From Nostoc sp. NMS9 (GTDB taxonomy: Bacteria; Cyanobacteriota; Cyanobacteriia; Cyanobacteriales; Nostocaceae), in the NCBI RefSeq assembly GCF_017114995.1, contig NZ_JABXKL010000026.1:33175-97174 (forward strand): 64,000 nt of DNA. The letters are read 5' to 3'. The notes below the pieces were generated by a model. That model was given only the letters and a program-made list of their open reading frames with translations, did no database searches and was not told where the DNA came from. Position numbers and translations under genes: made by a program. The first letter of the stretch is position 1. Each line of letters begins with the position of its first letter. Of the stretch, positions 9,090-19,218 are shown in pieces.

Positions 9090-9357
9090 GGGCTACACCT
9101 TGTCGCCAGCGATCGCACTTCTAAGTATTCCAAAAACAAGATGCGTTGTTTGTCAAAAAAATGTAATATAACTTAGTAATGATTGGGCGATCGCTGTTCT
9201 TTTTCGATCTAATACTATTAATGCGGCAATCTGCTAAATATTGGCCTGATTTCATCCCAAATTGTCCACCCAAAGACAGTAGATGAAGTTTTGTCTGAAT
9301 AACTATAAGGGATGAAATAGCTCTGCTTTCCAAAAAGTGAAAAAGGAACAGATTTTT

Positions 9358-10701
9358 ATGACATTTGATTATGATTTGTTTGTCATTGGTGCTGGGCCTG
9401 GGGGATTGGCAGCAGCTAAAAAAGCAGCTAGTTATGGTGTACGTGTCGCCATTGCCGAACAAGAAGCCATTGGTGGAACCTGTGTAAATCGCGGCTGCGT
9501 TCCAAAAAAGCTAATTGTCTACGCTGCTGACTTCGCCCTAAAAAATCAAATCGCGCACAGTTATGGGTGGAGTGACTGTCAAACATACTTTGACTGGACA
9601 TTATTTATTAAGTCAGTACATGAGCATATTGACAGCGTTAACCAATCCTATTTTCAGCAATTGCAAAAAGCTGGAATTGAATTAATTTCCCAACGTATCA
9701 CTTTCATCGATGCCCATACTATCAATATTGATGGACGCAAAGTTACAGCAGACAAAATTTTAATTGCTGTGGGAGGACAACCCCTCAAGCCCAAAATCCC
9801 AGGTATAGAATACGCCATCACATCCCGCGAAATGTTTCAGCTACCCTATCTGCCGAAACGTTTAGCAATTATTGGCGGCGGCTACATTGGCGTAGAATTT
9901 TCCAGTATGATGCACGCTTTCGGTTGTGAGGTAACGGTGATTGAAAAAGATGAGATGATTTTATCGGGGTTTGATGATGACATTTGCTCTACTGTACAAC
10001 AGGGTTTGATTAAACGCGGAATTAAGTTTTTCACCAACAGCACTGTTCAAGAAATCAAATATTCAGAAGAGGGTTTGTTGTTAACTATTACTGGTGAGAG
10101 CCAAGAAATAATTACAGCAGATACCATCTTAGTTGCCACAGGTTACGCTCCAAATACCAAGAATATGGGTTTGGAAAATGCCCATGTTGAACTTGGCGAA
10201 CATGGTGCAATCAAAGTAGATGAATACAGCCGCACCAGCCAAGAAAATATTTTTGCTGTGGGTGATTGCACCAGTCGGATGCAATTGACTCCAGTGGCAA
10301 AGGCAGAAGGTATTGCCTTTGCCGATACAGTTTTTGGCAACAAGGCGCAAAAACTAAATTATGATTATGTGCCCACTGCTGTTTTTTGCCGTCCAGAAGC
10401 GGCTAGTGTGGGGATGACGGAGGCGAAAGCACGGGAAAAATTTGGTGAATCTGTACAATCCTACTGCACCGAGTTCCAACCATTGTTGTATCAGCTAATC
10501 GAACAGGATGAGCCAACCACTATAAAGTTAGTGCTAAATAGTGATTCTGGGCAAGTTTTGGGCGCTCACATGGTGGGTGAACATGCAGCAGATATCATTC
10601 AAAGTCTAGGTGTGGCAATTCGCAAGGGCATTACCAAGGAAGATTTGGATGAAACAATAGGCATTCATCCCACGACAGGAGAAGAATTTCTGTCCTTATA
10701 G
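9358..10701 (+). CDS. gor: Glutathione-disulfide reductase
   Basis: 447 aa flavoenzyme reducing GSSG with NADPH in the cytoplasm. Start ATG at 9358 with AAGGA at 9343-9347; the in-frame GTG at 9337 overlaps this ribosome site. FAD-binding GAGPGG (11-16), redox-active disulfide TCVNRGC (C42, C47), NADPH-binding IIGGGYIGVEF (about 175-185), second FAD motif FAVGDCT and C-terminal GIHPTTGEEFL with the catalytic His. This is the class I disulfide reductase layout, and the CVNRGC variant fits glutathione reductase rather than lipoamide dehydrogenase or mercuric reductase. Monocistronic by spacing. Confidence 0.93.
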   Translation: MTFDYDLFVIGAGPGGLAAAKKAASYGVRVAIAEQEAIGGTCVNRGCVPKKLIVYAADFALKNQIAHSYGWSDCQTYFDWTLFIKSVHEHIDSVNQSYFQQLQKAGIELISQRITFIDAHTINIDGRKVTADKILIAVGGQPLKPKIPGIEYAITSREMFQLPYLPKRLAIIGGGYIGVEFSSMMHAFGCEVTVIEKDEMILSGFDDDICSTVQQGLIKRGIKFFTNSTVQEIKYSEEGLLLTITGESQEIITADTILVATGYAPNTKNMGLENAHVELGEHGAIKVDEYSRTSQENIFAVGDCTSRMQLTPVAKAEGIAFADTVFGNKAQKLNYDYVPTAVFCRPEAASVGMTEAKAREKFGESVQSYCTEFQPLLYQLIEQDEPTTIKLVLNSDSGQVLGAHMVGEHAADIIQSLGVAIRKGITKEDLDETIGIHPTTGEEFLSL

Positions 10702-11008
10702 CTGAGTGCTGTTAGCGGAAGCGGGGCGTTTAGCCCGTGCTGAGTAAAAACCCAGTTGTTTCAAAACTTTGAGCAATCAATACTGTCCTAATCTGTGTGA
10801 CTACAGCTATAAATTAAAATCATGTGCAGGGCTGAGTGAAAAAGGCACAAACAGAGAAGGGGGAAATCCTTCTTCTCATCTCCTTATTTTCGTGCCCAAT
10901 TATACTTTGGCTCCAAAAATTAAATTATTCAAATTCTTGTATCCAATACAACTATCAGATTTTGCTTCCCCTACTCAAGAACAGCTTCCACAGCGATTGG
11001 ATATTTTT
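10702..11008. other. Intergenic, no gene seen
   Basis: Contains a short GGGC-GTTTA-GCCC hairpin at about 10723-10735 within a GC-rich patch, possibly a repeat remnant or weak terminator. Short open frames here show no family features or start sites, and I see nothing else. Confidence 0.5.
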
Positions 11009-13363
11009 TTATTTGGAAGTCTCTTGTCCTTCTGAGCAAGATTTTGTGGCAATGCCTAAATCGTCTAAAGTATTCATTAATAAGTCATCTTCTGGGAGAT
11101 GGTGTCTGTGTTGAAAATTTACCAAATCGTCAAGAGCTTTAAGAGCTTCAAGATCCTTAAGAGCCTCTGATGCAGACTGATATCGCTGTTTGAAGTCATC
11201 CAGCACCATTTTACTGAGAATCTTAGCTAGGGAGTGACTTACCTGAGTGCCATCGCTCCATTTGATCTCCCCATCAGCATCCCTATCTAGCTCACGGGGT
11301 GCTACACCAGTTAAGGCTTTAATCCCAACCATACCAACTGCATAGATATCACTACTGTAGTGTGGACGCCCAAAACATTGTTCGCTTGGTGCGTAACCCT
11401 GAGTACCAATACCAATGGTGAAAGGGGTTGACTCTTGACGATCGATCTGTTTGATGCCGACTTCCTTAACGGCTCCAAAGTCAATCAACACCAGTTTTCC
11501 GTCTGAGTGTCGCCGGATGATATTACTGGGTTTAATATCCCGATGAATCACGTGGTTTTCATGGACAAATGTTAATGTTTGCAATAAGTCCCTGATAATT
11601 TTGATCGCTGCAATTTCTTCAATTGCTCTACCTGCTAAAAGTTCTTGATTTAAAGGATGACCAATTATCTGTTCTTGCACTAAATAAAATTCTTCATCTT
11701 CTTCAAAATACGCCAAAAGTTGAGGAATTTGAGCGTGCGTTCCCAATTTTTCTAGTGTTTGTGCCTCTGAGTTAAATAAACGTCTGGCAAGTTGCAATCC
11801 TTCTGGTTTGGTGTTGGCTGGTTTTAGTTGTTTGACAACACATCGCGGATTTCCAGGACGTTGGGTATCTTCGGCAATGTAGGTTTCACTAAATCCACCG
11901 CAACCGAGAACTTTGACAATTTTGTATCGTCTAGCCAAAACTTTCCCTGATAAGGCTAAATCTCGTTGTTGGATTAGGTGTTGGAAGTCATCTTGTTGGC
12001 TGATAATCTCTTGGACAACGGGGGAAGTTTTATACTTCTGAAAAATGTCTACCAACTGGCGTTTTCTGATGCTTTCTCTGATGACTGAGGTTGCTAAATA
12101 GCAAATTCCGGTCATTGCGATCGCGATCATTGGTACACTAGTGGGAAAAATTAACTGACCATAGACAAATAACCCATAACTAATTCCTCCCCAAGCGCCA
12201 GACAGGACGAGGCTATAGAAAAATCTATGGATGCTACGCTTGCGTCTGCTAATCATCAAGGCTGTACTGCCCACTAGCATTAGCACAAACAAACCCTGTA
12301 AAGGTGGACTATTAATTCCTGGGGCGATCGCTTTTCCTGTCATCAAAGTTGCGATCGCATTAGCGTGAATTTCCACACCCGACATCGGGTCAGTGCTATT
12401 ACTACCAGCAACTGGATAATAATCATTATGTAACTTATCTGTTGCACCAATCAGCACGATCTTATCTTTGAACACCTTTCCTTGCTGCAAATAGCTGTTC
12501 CAGTTTTGCGGATCGAGTACGTGCCAAAAAGGTTTTTGCTCAAATGTACCCGCAGGCCCCCAAAAATAAATGCGATCGCCCTTTGGTCGAGGATAATTTA
12601 CTTCTGCTGCCCTCAGCGCTGCTTCATCAAAAGAGAGTCGCTTTTTGGTAAATAGATTATCTTCACCTAAGAACTTGGGAAACTCACTCGCTAATCGATG
12701 AACTTTTCCATCTACTTCTAAAGGAAAATTAACTGAGCCAATGGATACTGACCCTGTACGAAACATTTGTTGTGGGTCTGTTAGCTGCGTAAAAGAGCCT
12801 TGGTGCGTCTGGGAATTTTCGTAGACAGCTGCTAAGGTAACTTTTTTGCCATATTTTTGCAATACTGCTTGAAATTGGCGATCGTCTGTAACTCCATAAC
12901 TACTTGCTGTATCAAGAACCACATCTAATGCTACAGCGCGGGCACCTGCTTCGATTAATTTTGTGATTACCTGGGAGTATGCAGCCCGTTTATAAGGATA
13001 AGATTTCAGTGTTTCTAAGTAGGCATACTGTTTCGGATCTGTTTTATAGTACTGTTCGGGAACCGATATTGACTGATCGTCTATTGCTAAAATTACAATG
13101 TCTTCTGGAGGCACAATCGGCCCGCGCAGTTGAAAAAAGCCAGAAAGCACCTGATTTTCCATCAATTGAACCAATTCCCCACCAGAAGCGCTCAATAGTG
13201 CGCCCCCAATTGCCCAAGTACCTGCCAGTAGATGACCTAAGCGAACCATCCATCGGGAGTGGCGAGCAGATGCTGTCGAAGTCACTTTTGTTGGTTTACT
13301 TGACAGTCCTTTGGCAGTAGAGACATAGTTTTTAGTTAAGGTAGATGTAGGTTCTTCTGCCAT
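11009..13363 (-). CDS. CHASE2-domain serine/threonine protein kinase
   Basis: 784 aa membrane receptor kinase. A hydrophobic segment near residues 40-65 leads into a CHASE2 extracytoplasmic sensor (about 65-330; IVILAIDDQSI near the start, DKIVLIGATDKLHNDYY near the end). Two or three transmembrane helices follow (about 350-420), then a Hanks-type kinase: glycine loop LGCGGFSETY, VVKQL lysine, HRDIKPSN catalytic loop, DFG in LIDFGAVKEV, and GTQGYAPSEQ activation segment. The architecture is common in filamentous cyanobacteria. Signal and substrates are unknown. All key kinase residues are present. Confidence 0.92.
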   Translation of the reverse strand: MAEEPTSTLTKNYVSTAKGLSSKPTKVTSTASARHSRWMVRLGHLLAGTWAIGGALLSASGGELVQLMENQVLSGFFQLRGPIVPPEDIVILAIDDQSISVPEQYYKTDPKQYAYLETLKSYPYKRAAYSQVITKLIEAGARAVALDVVLDTASSYGVTDDRQFQAVLQKYGKKVTLAAVYENSQTHQGSFTQLTDPQQMFRTGSVSIGSVNFPLEVDGKVHRLASEFPKFLGEDNLFTKKRLSFDEAALRAAEVNYPRPKGDRIYFWGPAGTFEQKPFWHVLDPQNWNSYLQQGKVFKDKIVLIGATDKLHNDYYPVAGSNSTDPMSGVEIHANAIATLMTGKAIAPGINSPPLQGLFVLMLVGSTALMISRRKRSIHRFFYSLVLSGAWGGISYGLFVYGQLIFPTSVPMIAIAMTGICYLATSVIRESIRKRQLVDIFQKYKTSPVVQEIISQQDDFQHLIQQRDLALSGKVLARRYKIVKVLGCGGFSETYIAEDTQRPGNPRCVVKQLKPANTKPEGLQLARRLFNSEAQTLEKLGTHAQIPQLLAYFEEDEEFYLVQEQIIGHPLNQELLAGRAIEEIAAIKIIRDLLQTLTFVHENHVIHRDIKPSNIIRRHSDGKLVLIDFGAVKEVGIKQIDRQESTPFTIGIGTQGYAPSEQCFGRPHYSSDIYAVGMVGIKALTGVAPRELDRDADGEIKWSDGTQVSHSLAKILSKMVLDDFKQRYQSASEALKDLEALKALDDLVNFQHRHHLPEDDLLMNTLDDLGIATKSCSEGQETSK

Positions 13364-14102
13364 ATCGTGTTACTGATTGATCTAAGTCCAACACTTTTAT
13401 TTATTCAGACCACGTTTTAGTGTAAGCACATCGAAATAAGACTTAAATGATAATCTTATACATTTGTAAAGTATCTTCTATTTATCAACAAACTTTTATT
13501 GGCAGAGCCAGCCCCCAAGGAATTCTTACTCAACCACTACTTAATTTATTATTTTTCTGTTGAATGAGTTACAAGTAGTGATTGTCTCATAGATCGGAGC
13601 CAGATATACTCTACCAGTGCATTTGGTTGTGGCAAGATTTTGCCCTAACCTAACCAACAAGTACATTACTAACTGGATGCAATACCAGAAGCAGTCCCAA
13701 AGCTGTCTTCTGTCTTTGGTGCAATGTTGGTAATCTCCAGAAAGCGTGTCCTGATACTGACAGCTTTCCCGAAAGATAGGCATTAATTTATATCTTACCT
13801 TAAGCCTATGTTATACCTCTTTAGGAGTAAACTTTAGGGTTATGCAGCGATGAATGCTGTTACTGGGTCAATTTTATGAGTAGATTTTGATCGTCGGGTG
13901 GCCCTTGTAGTGCTGGAGGTGAATCAGGTTAACACCCAGGATCTCAACTTCAATATTGCAGGCGTTTTTATGTCTTGAAAGAGGTAGGATAAAAGCTATA
14001 GATAAAGAACTACGTTATAGATATTAGCAAACAAGGCATTTGAAAATTGCTATAATCTATTGTTCCATCTAAATTCATATATATTATTAGGTGTAAATTT
14101 GT
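13364..14102. other. Long intergenic region, no convincing gene
   Basis: 739 bases between divergent genes. An 80-codon open frame on the minus strand (13541-13783) has odd composition (many Cys, Thr, Gln) and no ribosome site, so I do not call it. The AT-rich stretch 14020-14100 probably carries the promoter of the NYN gene. No clear repeats or RNA motifs found. Confidence 0.4.
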
Positions 14103-14624
14103 ATGGGTTCTCCAATGAATCGTCTGTCTATTTTTGTAGATGGAAACAATATGTTCTATGCTCAACAAAAAAATGGCTGGTTTTTTGACCCGCGGCGAGT
14201 CTTAGAATACTTCAAACATGAGCAATCAGAAACAACATTAATTAATGCCTTCTGGTACACCGGCTTAAAAGATCCACAAGACCAGCGAGGTTTCAGAGAC
14301 GCTCTGATTAGTCTAGGATATACAGTACGAACTAAAATTCTGAAAGAATATTATGATGATACGTCAGGTCGTTACTCGCAAAAAGCGAATTTAGATATTG
14401 AAATTGTTGTAGATATGTTTAATACAGTAGACCAGTATGACCGAGTAGTATTATTCAGTGGTGATGGAGATTTTGAAAGAGCAATCGAACTATTACGCTC
14501 AAAAAATACACATATTACGGTAGTATCAACAGAAGGAATGATTGCTAGAGAACTACGCAATGCTACTGATAGATATATAGATTTAAATGATATCAGAGAT
14601 CAAATAGAGAAAACTGAAGGTTAG
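14103..14624 (+). CDS. NYN domain protein (LabA/DUF88 family)
   Basis: 173 aa PIN-like fold. Acidic motifs of the NYN family are present: SIFVDGNNMFYAQ (about 9-21), the central DIEIVVDMF (about 97-105) and VVLFSGDGDFERAIELL (about 115-131), followed by VVSTEGMIARELRNATD. The family is predicted to be metal-dependent ribonucleases; Synechococcus LabA affects circadian output. The ATG at 14103 is followed by a second at 14115 (MNRL), which could be the true start. Alone in its unit. Whether this member has RNase activity is inference. Confidence 0.85.
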   Translation: MGSPMNRLSIFVDGNNMFYAQQKNGWFFDPRRVLEYFKHEQSETTLINAFWYTGLKDPQDQRGFRDALISLGYTVRTKILKEYYDDTSGRYSQKANLDIEIVVDMFNTVDQYDRVVLFSGDGDFERAIELLRSKNTHITVVSTEGMIARELRNATDRYIDLNDIRDQIEKTEG

Positions 14625-14726
14625 TAGCTTTAACAATTATTTACAAAAATAAGAGTAAAAGAAAAACTAGGGTTGAAGATATATTAAGCCACAAGTAAAC
14701 ACTAAACACTAAACAAGAAAGGACAA

Positions 14727-16331
14727 ATGACAAACAAAACAGATCGAATCATCATTTTTGATACAACATTGCGAGATGGAGAGCAGTGTCCGGGAGCGAC
14801 TTTGAATATAGACGAAAAGCTAGTTATTGCCAAACAATTAGCGCGTCTAGGTGTAGATGTAATTGAGGCAGGCTTTGCCTTTGCTAGTCCTGGAGATTTT
14901 GAAGCAGTCAAGAAGATTGCTCAAATTGTCGGGACAGAAAATGGCCCGGTAGTTTGTAGTTTGGCAAGAGCCATTAAAGCAGATATTGAAGCGGCTGCCG
15001 AAGCATTAAAACCAGCAGTTAATGCCAGAATTCACACATTCATTTCGACTTCTGATATTCATTTAGAGTATCAATTGCGAAAGTCACGGGCAGAAGTGCT
15101 AGCGATCGCCGAAGAAATGGTAGCTTATGCCAAGTCCTTCATGACAGATGTCGAATTTTCGCCGATGGATGCGGCCCGTACCGATCCAGAATTTCTGTAC
15201 CAAGTGTTAGAGCGAGCGATCGCAGCTGGTGCAACAACAGTTAATATTCCCGATACTGTAGGTTACACAACCCCTAGCGAATTTGGAGCCATAATTAAAG
15301 GCATTATCGAAAATGTCCCCAACATCGACCAAGCGATTATTTCCGTTCACGGCCACAATGATTTAGGCTTGGCAGTTGCTAACTTTTTAGAAGCCGTGAA
15401 AAATGGTGCACGGCAACTAGAATGTACAATCAATGGCATTGGCGAACGTGCCGGCAATGCATCACTAGAAGAATTGGTAATGGCGTTGCATGTGCGGCGG
15501 CAATATTTTAACCCTTATCTCGGCAGACCAGAAAATTCTCAAGAATCCCTGACAAATATCGACACCCGACAAATTTACAAAACCTCACGCTTAGTTTCTA
15601 ATTTGACGGGAATGTTAGTACAAGCAAATAAAGCGATTGTTGGGGCGAATGCCTTTGCCCATGAGTCTGGAATTCACCAAGATGGTGTGTTAAAAAACAG
15701 GCTAACTTACGAAATTATGGATGCCCAATTGATTGGCTTGACAGACAATCAAATAGTTTTGGGCAAACATTCCGGTAGAAATGCTTTCCGTACTCGGTTG
15801 AAAGAATTGGGCTTTGAACTGTCAGATACTGAGTTAAATAAAGCCTTCGTTAGATTCAAAGAAGTAGCAGATAAAAAGAAAGAAATTTCTGATTGGGATT
15901 TGGAAGCGATCGTTAACGATGAAATCCAACAAGCACCTGATTTGTTCCGGGTAGAGTTGGTGCAAGTTTCCTGTGGTAGCAACGCCCGTCCTACCGCAAC
16001 AGTTACCCTGCGTACCCCAGACGGTGAAGAATTAACTGATGCTGCGATCGGTACTGGGCCAGTGGATGCAGTTTACAAAGCTATCAACCGTGTGGTGAAT
16101 GTACCCAATCAGTTGATTGAGTTTTCTGTGCAGTCAGTAACAGCCGGTATTGATGCCATTGGAGAAGTGACGATTCGTTTACGTTATGAATCTAAAGTAT
16201 TTTCTGGTCATGCAGCGAACACAGATATCATCGTGGCATCTGCGCAAGCTTATGTAAATGCGTTGAATAGGTTGTATGCATCTTTGCAAACTCAAGAAAA
16301 GCCAGAGGAAGTAACCGCACAGAAAGTCTGA
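14727..16331 (+). CDS. leuA: 2-isopropylmalate synthase
   Basis: 534 aa, first committed step of leucine synthesis: acetyl-CoA plus 2-oxoisovalerate to 2-isopropylmalate. The TIM-barrel start [16 protein letters not shown] (about 8-23), metal-binding [25 protein letters not shown] and the HESGIHQDG motif are all present. The C-terminal 130 residues form the leucine-sensing regulatory domain, so feedback inhibition is expected. Length is typical. AAGGA precedes the ATG. An inverted repeat downstream acts as terminator. Confidence 0.96.
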   Translation: MTNKTDRIIIFDTTLRDGEQCPGATLNIDEKLVIAKQLARLGVDVIEAGFAFASPGDFEAVKKIAQIVGTENGPVVCSLARAIKADIEAAAEALKPAVNARIHTFISTSDIHLEYQLRKSRAEVLAIAEEMVAYAKSFMTDVEFSPMDAARTDPEFLYQVLERAIAAGATTVNIPDTVGYTTPSEFGAIIKGIIENVPNIDQAIISVHGHNDLGLAVANFLEAVKNGARQLECTINGIGERAGNASLEELVMALHVRRQYFNPYLGRPENSQESLTNIDTRQIYKTSRLVSNLTGMLVQANKAIVGANAFAHESGIHQDGVLKNRLTYEIMDAQLIGLTDNQIVLGKHSGRNAFRTRLKELGFELSDTELNKAFVRFKEVADKKKEISDWDLEAIVNDEIQQAPDLFRVELVQVSCGSNARPTATVTLRTPDGEELTDAAIGTGPVDAVYKAINRVVNVPNQLIEFSVQSVTAGIDAIGEVTIRLRYESKVFSGHAANTDIIVASAQAYVNALNRLYASLQTQEKPEEVTAQKV

Positions 16332-16373
16332 AATCGGATCTGTCAAACTGTCAGTTTTTAGCTGATGCTAACA

Positions 16374-16405
16374 AACTCCTCTCCAACTTTGGGGAGGAGT
16401 TATTT
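16374..16405 (+). terminator. Terminator after leuA
   Basis: AACTCCTC (16374-16381) pairs with GAGGAGTT (16394-16401), followed by ATTTG. The T run is weak. Confidence 0.55.
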
Positions 16406-16432
16406 GTGAGTTCCAAAAAATCGTTAGAAATT

Positions 16433-16912
16433 ATGCTGACAGAAAAACATATCACTATTAGAGAAGCCTCCAGCAAAGAAGATTCACTGATTGCAAAACA
16501 CTTTTATCAAATGTGACTAGATATTGGTGTTGATGAGAGTAATATTCTTCTGGAGTGGCAGAATATTACCCTCCAATTTATAAAATAGGTGCGTCGAGAT
16601 TTGTTTTATAAGGCTTTTATTGCAGAGATTGATAATACAGTTGTGGGTTCTGTAAATTGTCAACTGTTTGCAGGTTTATACCCGAATGTTTTTAAAGATG
16701 AATACCGCAAATTTGGATATATTTGGGGTGTTTACGTTGAACAATCTTACCGCAGACAAGGCATTGCTAAATCTCTAACTAATAGAGCAATTGAATATTT
16801 AAAAGCGATCGGCTGCACGCGAGTAGTTCTTAACGCCTCGCCATTGGGTAAACCAGTTTACTCCAGCCTCGGTTTCTTTGAAGGTAATGCAATGCAATTA
16901 GATTTGATTTAA
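16433..16912 (+). pseudogene. GNAT acetyltransferase broken by two in-frame stops
   Basis: One continuous reading frame starts at ATG 16433 (MLTEKHITIREASSKEDS...) but is interrupted by TGA at 16514-16516 and TAG at 16586-16588. The open 107-codon remainder from GTG 16589 holds the acetyl-CoA-binding core: WGVYVEQSYRRQGIAKSL (R/QxxGxG/A loop) and the C-terminal LNASPLGKPVYSSLGF. A GNAT of about 160 aa would be normal and both parts keep one frame, so these are point nonsense changes. Either a recent pseudogene or sequencing error; the C-terminal half alone is unlikely to fold. Confidence 0.75.
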
Positions 16913-17044
16913 CAAAACAGAATTTATTTCTGAATTCTGTGTAACTAGCGGATGAATAACCTAAATTTGATAGGATAAGTTTCTAGCTCAAGAAGCATCG
17001 GTGTTTGCTCATATTCGGATTTGTACAACAAGTCAAGTTTATTA

Positions 17045-17165
17045 AACCTCTTGCAAAAGTCCCTAACACCCCACCCCCAACCCCTCCCCTTGGTAAGGGG
17101 AGGGGAGCGTTTGCTTTACTCAAATGCGGGGTAGGGTTATTTATTTTTGATTTATGCAAGAGGTC
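17045..17165. mobile_element. MITE-like element with CCTCTTGCA ends
   Basis: Left end CCTCTTGCAAAAGTC (17047-17061) is inverted at the right as GATTTATGCAAGAGG (17149-17163). The interior carries a C-rich/G-rich hairpin (CCCCTCCCC...GGGGAGGGG, about 17080-17106) typical of dispersed Nostoc repeats. No open frame. Confidence 0.6.
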
Positions 17166-17269
17166 TATTGAGTTCATTATGAATATTTTTTACTTTTTTA
17201 GATTTTTCTATTTACTTATATGCATAAAACTTTATTCTGAGAAACGATGTTTATAATCAGTCAGCTTGT

Positions 17270-17932
17270 ATGAGTAGCGAAAAAACAACAGAATTGCCAC
17301 TCTGGGTACAAGATAGAGATATAGTCATTGCTCATGATGAAGAAGTACAGTGGCGAGAAGGAAAACGCCCGGATTATTCATACACCAATGAATTTCTTCA
17401 TCAAGAGAGTAAATTTCAGCATCCTGAAGGTTCTTTAGAAGCGATCGCTCAAAACTTAGTCCGCACTTTTGAGATGGAAGCTTCTAATAAATCTAATCCT
17501 CAACAGTGGCTTTCGATTGTTACTGATAAGTTTAAGATGAGTACCAATGGCGGACAACAATTCACTGCTGAAGATGTTGCAGTTGAGGGTACATATAACC
17601 TGTTTTTGGGTAAAACTGAGCAATATAACTCTGAAACAGAAACCTTTGAATCTTCATTTCAAGTTTTTCATAAAGCCTTTCCTAATGGCTTCCTTTGGGA
17701 ATTAACAGAAGTACTTTCGGGGCCGCCTAATGTTACCTTTAAGTGGCGACATTGGGGAACATTTAATGGTTCCTATAAGGACTATATACCTACAGGTGAA
17801 ACAATAGAAATCGTCGGAGTTAGTATTGCTCGTGTCACTGATGATTTGAAGATTGAGTCTTTAGAGCATTATTTTGATAATAATGTCTTTCTTCAGAAAT
17901 TAACGAGTGGCGGTTGTCCCTTTCATTCCTAA
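17270..17932 (+). CDS. SnoaL-like protein related to plant pathogen-related protein
   Basis: 220 aa, cytoplasmic. No catalytic motif that I can name. The layout (WREGKRPDYS...HPEGSLEAIAQNLVRTFEMEASNK...FKWRHWGTFNGSYKDY) recalls the NTF2/SnoaL-like 'pathogen-related protein' family shared by plants, fungi and cyanobacteria, which has no established reaction. The C-terminal tail SGGCPFHS is short and Cys-containing. The ATG at 17270 lies downstream of a MITE-like element and an AT-rich stretch that may serve as promoter. Family call from memory of the conserved blocks; function not claimed. Confidence 0.6.
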   Translation: MSSEKTTELPLWVQDRDIVIAHDEEVQWREGKRPDYSYTNEFLHQESKFQHPEGSLEAIAQNLVRTFEMEASNKSNPQQWLSIVTDKFKMSTNGGQQFTAEDVAVEGTYNLFLGKTEQYNSETETFESSFQVFHKAFPNGFLWELTEVLSGPPNVTFKWRHWGTFNGSYKDYIPTGETIEIVGVSIARVTDDLKIESLEHYFDNNVFLQKLTSGGCPFHS

Positions 17933-17954
17933 AATCAGTAGATATAGAACACCA

Positions 17955-18072
17955 ATTCAGTAATCCTGAAAGAACCTCTCCCCCAACCCCTCTCCGAGGC
18001 GGAGAGGGGAGTTTGGCTCCCCCTTCCCTTATAGGGAAGGGGGCTGGGGGGTTAGGTTTTTGATTACTGAAT
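17955..18072. mobile_element. MITE-like element with ATTCAGTAATC ends
   Basis: Perfect 11-bp terminal inverted repeats: ATTCAGTAATC (17955-17965) and GATTACTGAAT (18062-18072). Inside are two GC-rich hairpins (CCTCTCCG...CGGAGAGG type and CCCTTCCC...GGGAAGGG). Non-coding. Confidence 0.65.
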
Positions 18073-18105
18073 CGATGCTCTAGTGTGCGTTACGCCGTAA
18101 GCTAA

Positions 18106-18206
18106 TACCATTTCACTAAAACCCTGATACATATAGATTTCGCGTAGGGGCACAACATGTTGTGCCCCTACCAACGTATTTGTATCATAATTAAAGTGAA
18201 ACGGTA
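18106..18206. mobile_element. MITE with TACCA ends, TAA target duplication and central palindrome
   Basis: Ends TACCATTTCACT and AGTGAAACGGTA are inverted. The flanks are TAA on both sides (18103-18105, 18207-18209), a 3-bp target duplication. At its centre (18144-18171) lies a perfect 28-bp palindrome with half-site GTAGGGGCACAACA. It shares ends and target type with the element at 44832-44958. Confidence 0.7.
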
Positions 18207-18368
18207 TAACGCACCTTGAATTGTTGACGGCGCGTTGCAGCAATCTGATTCGCCTAACTCACGATCGCAGCGATCGCCCACCTATCCAGTGTTATCCTAA
18301 AGAATATTAGGAATTAATTACCAAAGCAAATGATTATTACTGTCAACCTTACTCAAGCAACTGCCAAA

Positions 18369-18559
18369 ACATTACGACATTAGTCACCAACATTACGACA
18401 TTAGTGAGTAATATTACGACATTAGTCATCAAACATTACGATATTAGTCACCAACATTACAATATTAGTCACCAACATTACGATATTAGTGAGTAATATT
18501 ACGACATTAGTCATCAAACATTACGACATTAGTCACCAACATTACAATATTAGTCATTA
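18369..18559. repeat. Tandem array of nine 21/22-bp units
   Basis: Each unit has the form ACATTACGACATTAGTCACC plus one or two bases, with variants ATATTA, CAATATTAG and GAGTA. A higher-order pattern (the GAGTA unit followed by the ATATTACGACATTAGTCATC unit) occurs twice. No spacers, so not CRISPR. It lies 215 bases upstream of the gene at 18774. Confidence 0.8.
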
Positions 18560-18773
18560 ACATGAAAGCGATCGTGAATAAACTGAAGCTTGTATGAAGT
18601 TCAAATATATTATCTCTATAAAAATCAGCATCTAGTTCTTGACTTCAGCAAAACCACTGGAATTGCCTACAAATATTATTAGAAAAAATATAATGACTTG
18701 CGAGTTTTTCTGATACAGAATACAGCTTAATTGAGGCAAGCTAGTTCTAGAAATATCTTCAAGGAGTACATCC

Positions 18774-19169
18774 ATGCCTCGTACAAAGCGGACATCGCGG
18801 ATTCTAGAAAAAGCTGAATTGAGAACGTCTGGATTCAAAGCAGTTGATTCAAACATGGATTTTGGTAATAGTTGCGATTTGGAAAATCTGACTCAATCAA
18901 TTGAGGAGTTTCGCACTATGCTTGATACTTATAACAACGCTTTAGCTGTGGTTGACTCTACTAAAACTAAAATCGATGAAATGGAAAAAAAGCTAAGTAA
19001 ACTTTCAGATAAGATGCTGAAGGGAGTTGGTTTCAAGTATGGCACAGACAGCAGCGAATATGAAGTAGCAGGTGGCGTTCGTGACAGCGAACGTATACGC
19101 AAAAGCAGGTTGAGTCGATTGAAAAGTAATGCACGGCAGACATCAGATGAAAATCAGAAATCTGCCTAG
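18774..19169 (+). CDS. Hypothetical coiled-coil protein
   Basis: 131 aa, not recognised. The N-terminus is basic (MPRTKRTSRILEKAELR). The middle (about 38-82) is predicted helical with heptad-like hydrophobics (LTQSIEEFRTMLDTYNNAL, KIDEMEKKLSKLSDKML). The C-terminal 45 residues are charged and probably disordered (SERIRKSRLSRLKSNARQ). AAGGAG lies 8 bases before the ATG, so translation is likely real. It stands between a 21-bp repeat array and the amyloid-motif/NLR pair, but nothing in the sequence ties it to them. Confidence 0.7.
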   Translation: MPRTKRTSRILEKAELRTSGFKAVDSNMDFGNSCDLENLTQSIEEFRTMLDTYNNALAVVDSTKTKIDEMEKKLSKLSDKMLKGVGFKYGTDSSEYEVAGGVRDSERIRKSRLSRLKSNARQTSDENQKSA

Positions 19170-19218
19170 TTCTCGCATGGGTAAGCTACAGAAAAAAATA
19201 GTTAACCACAGATAAATA

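Noticed and set aside
9121..9462. 113-codon minus-strand frame before gor
   Set aside because: It overlaps the start of gor in antisense and has the composition of a shadow frame.
10769..11114. Two overlapping short plus-strand frames
   Set aside because: No start signals, low-complexity composition, and they run into the antisense of the kinase gene.
13541..13783. 80-codon open frame on the minus strand
   Set aside because: No ribosome site, unusual composition and no recognisable features.
14103..14624. Prophage or conjugative element around the NYN gene
   Set aside because: No integrase, structural or transfer genes are visible near it.
17005..17256. 83-codon frame
   Set aside because: It consists mainly of the inverted-repeat element at 17045-17165.
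18369..18559. CRISPR array
   Set aside because: Units follow each other directly with no unique spacers, and no cas genes lie nearby.
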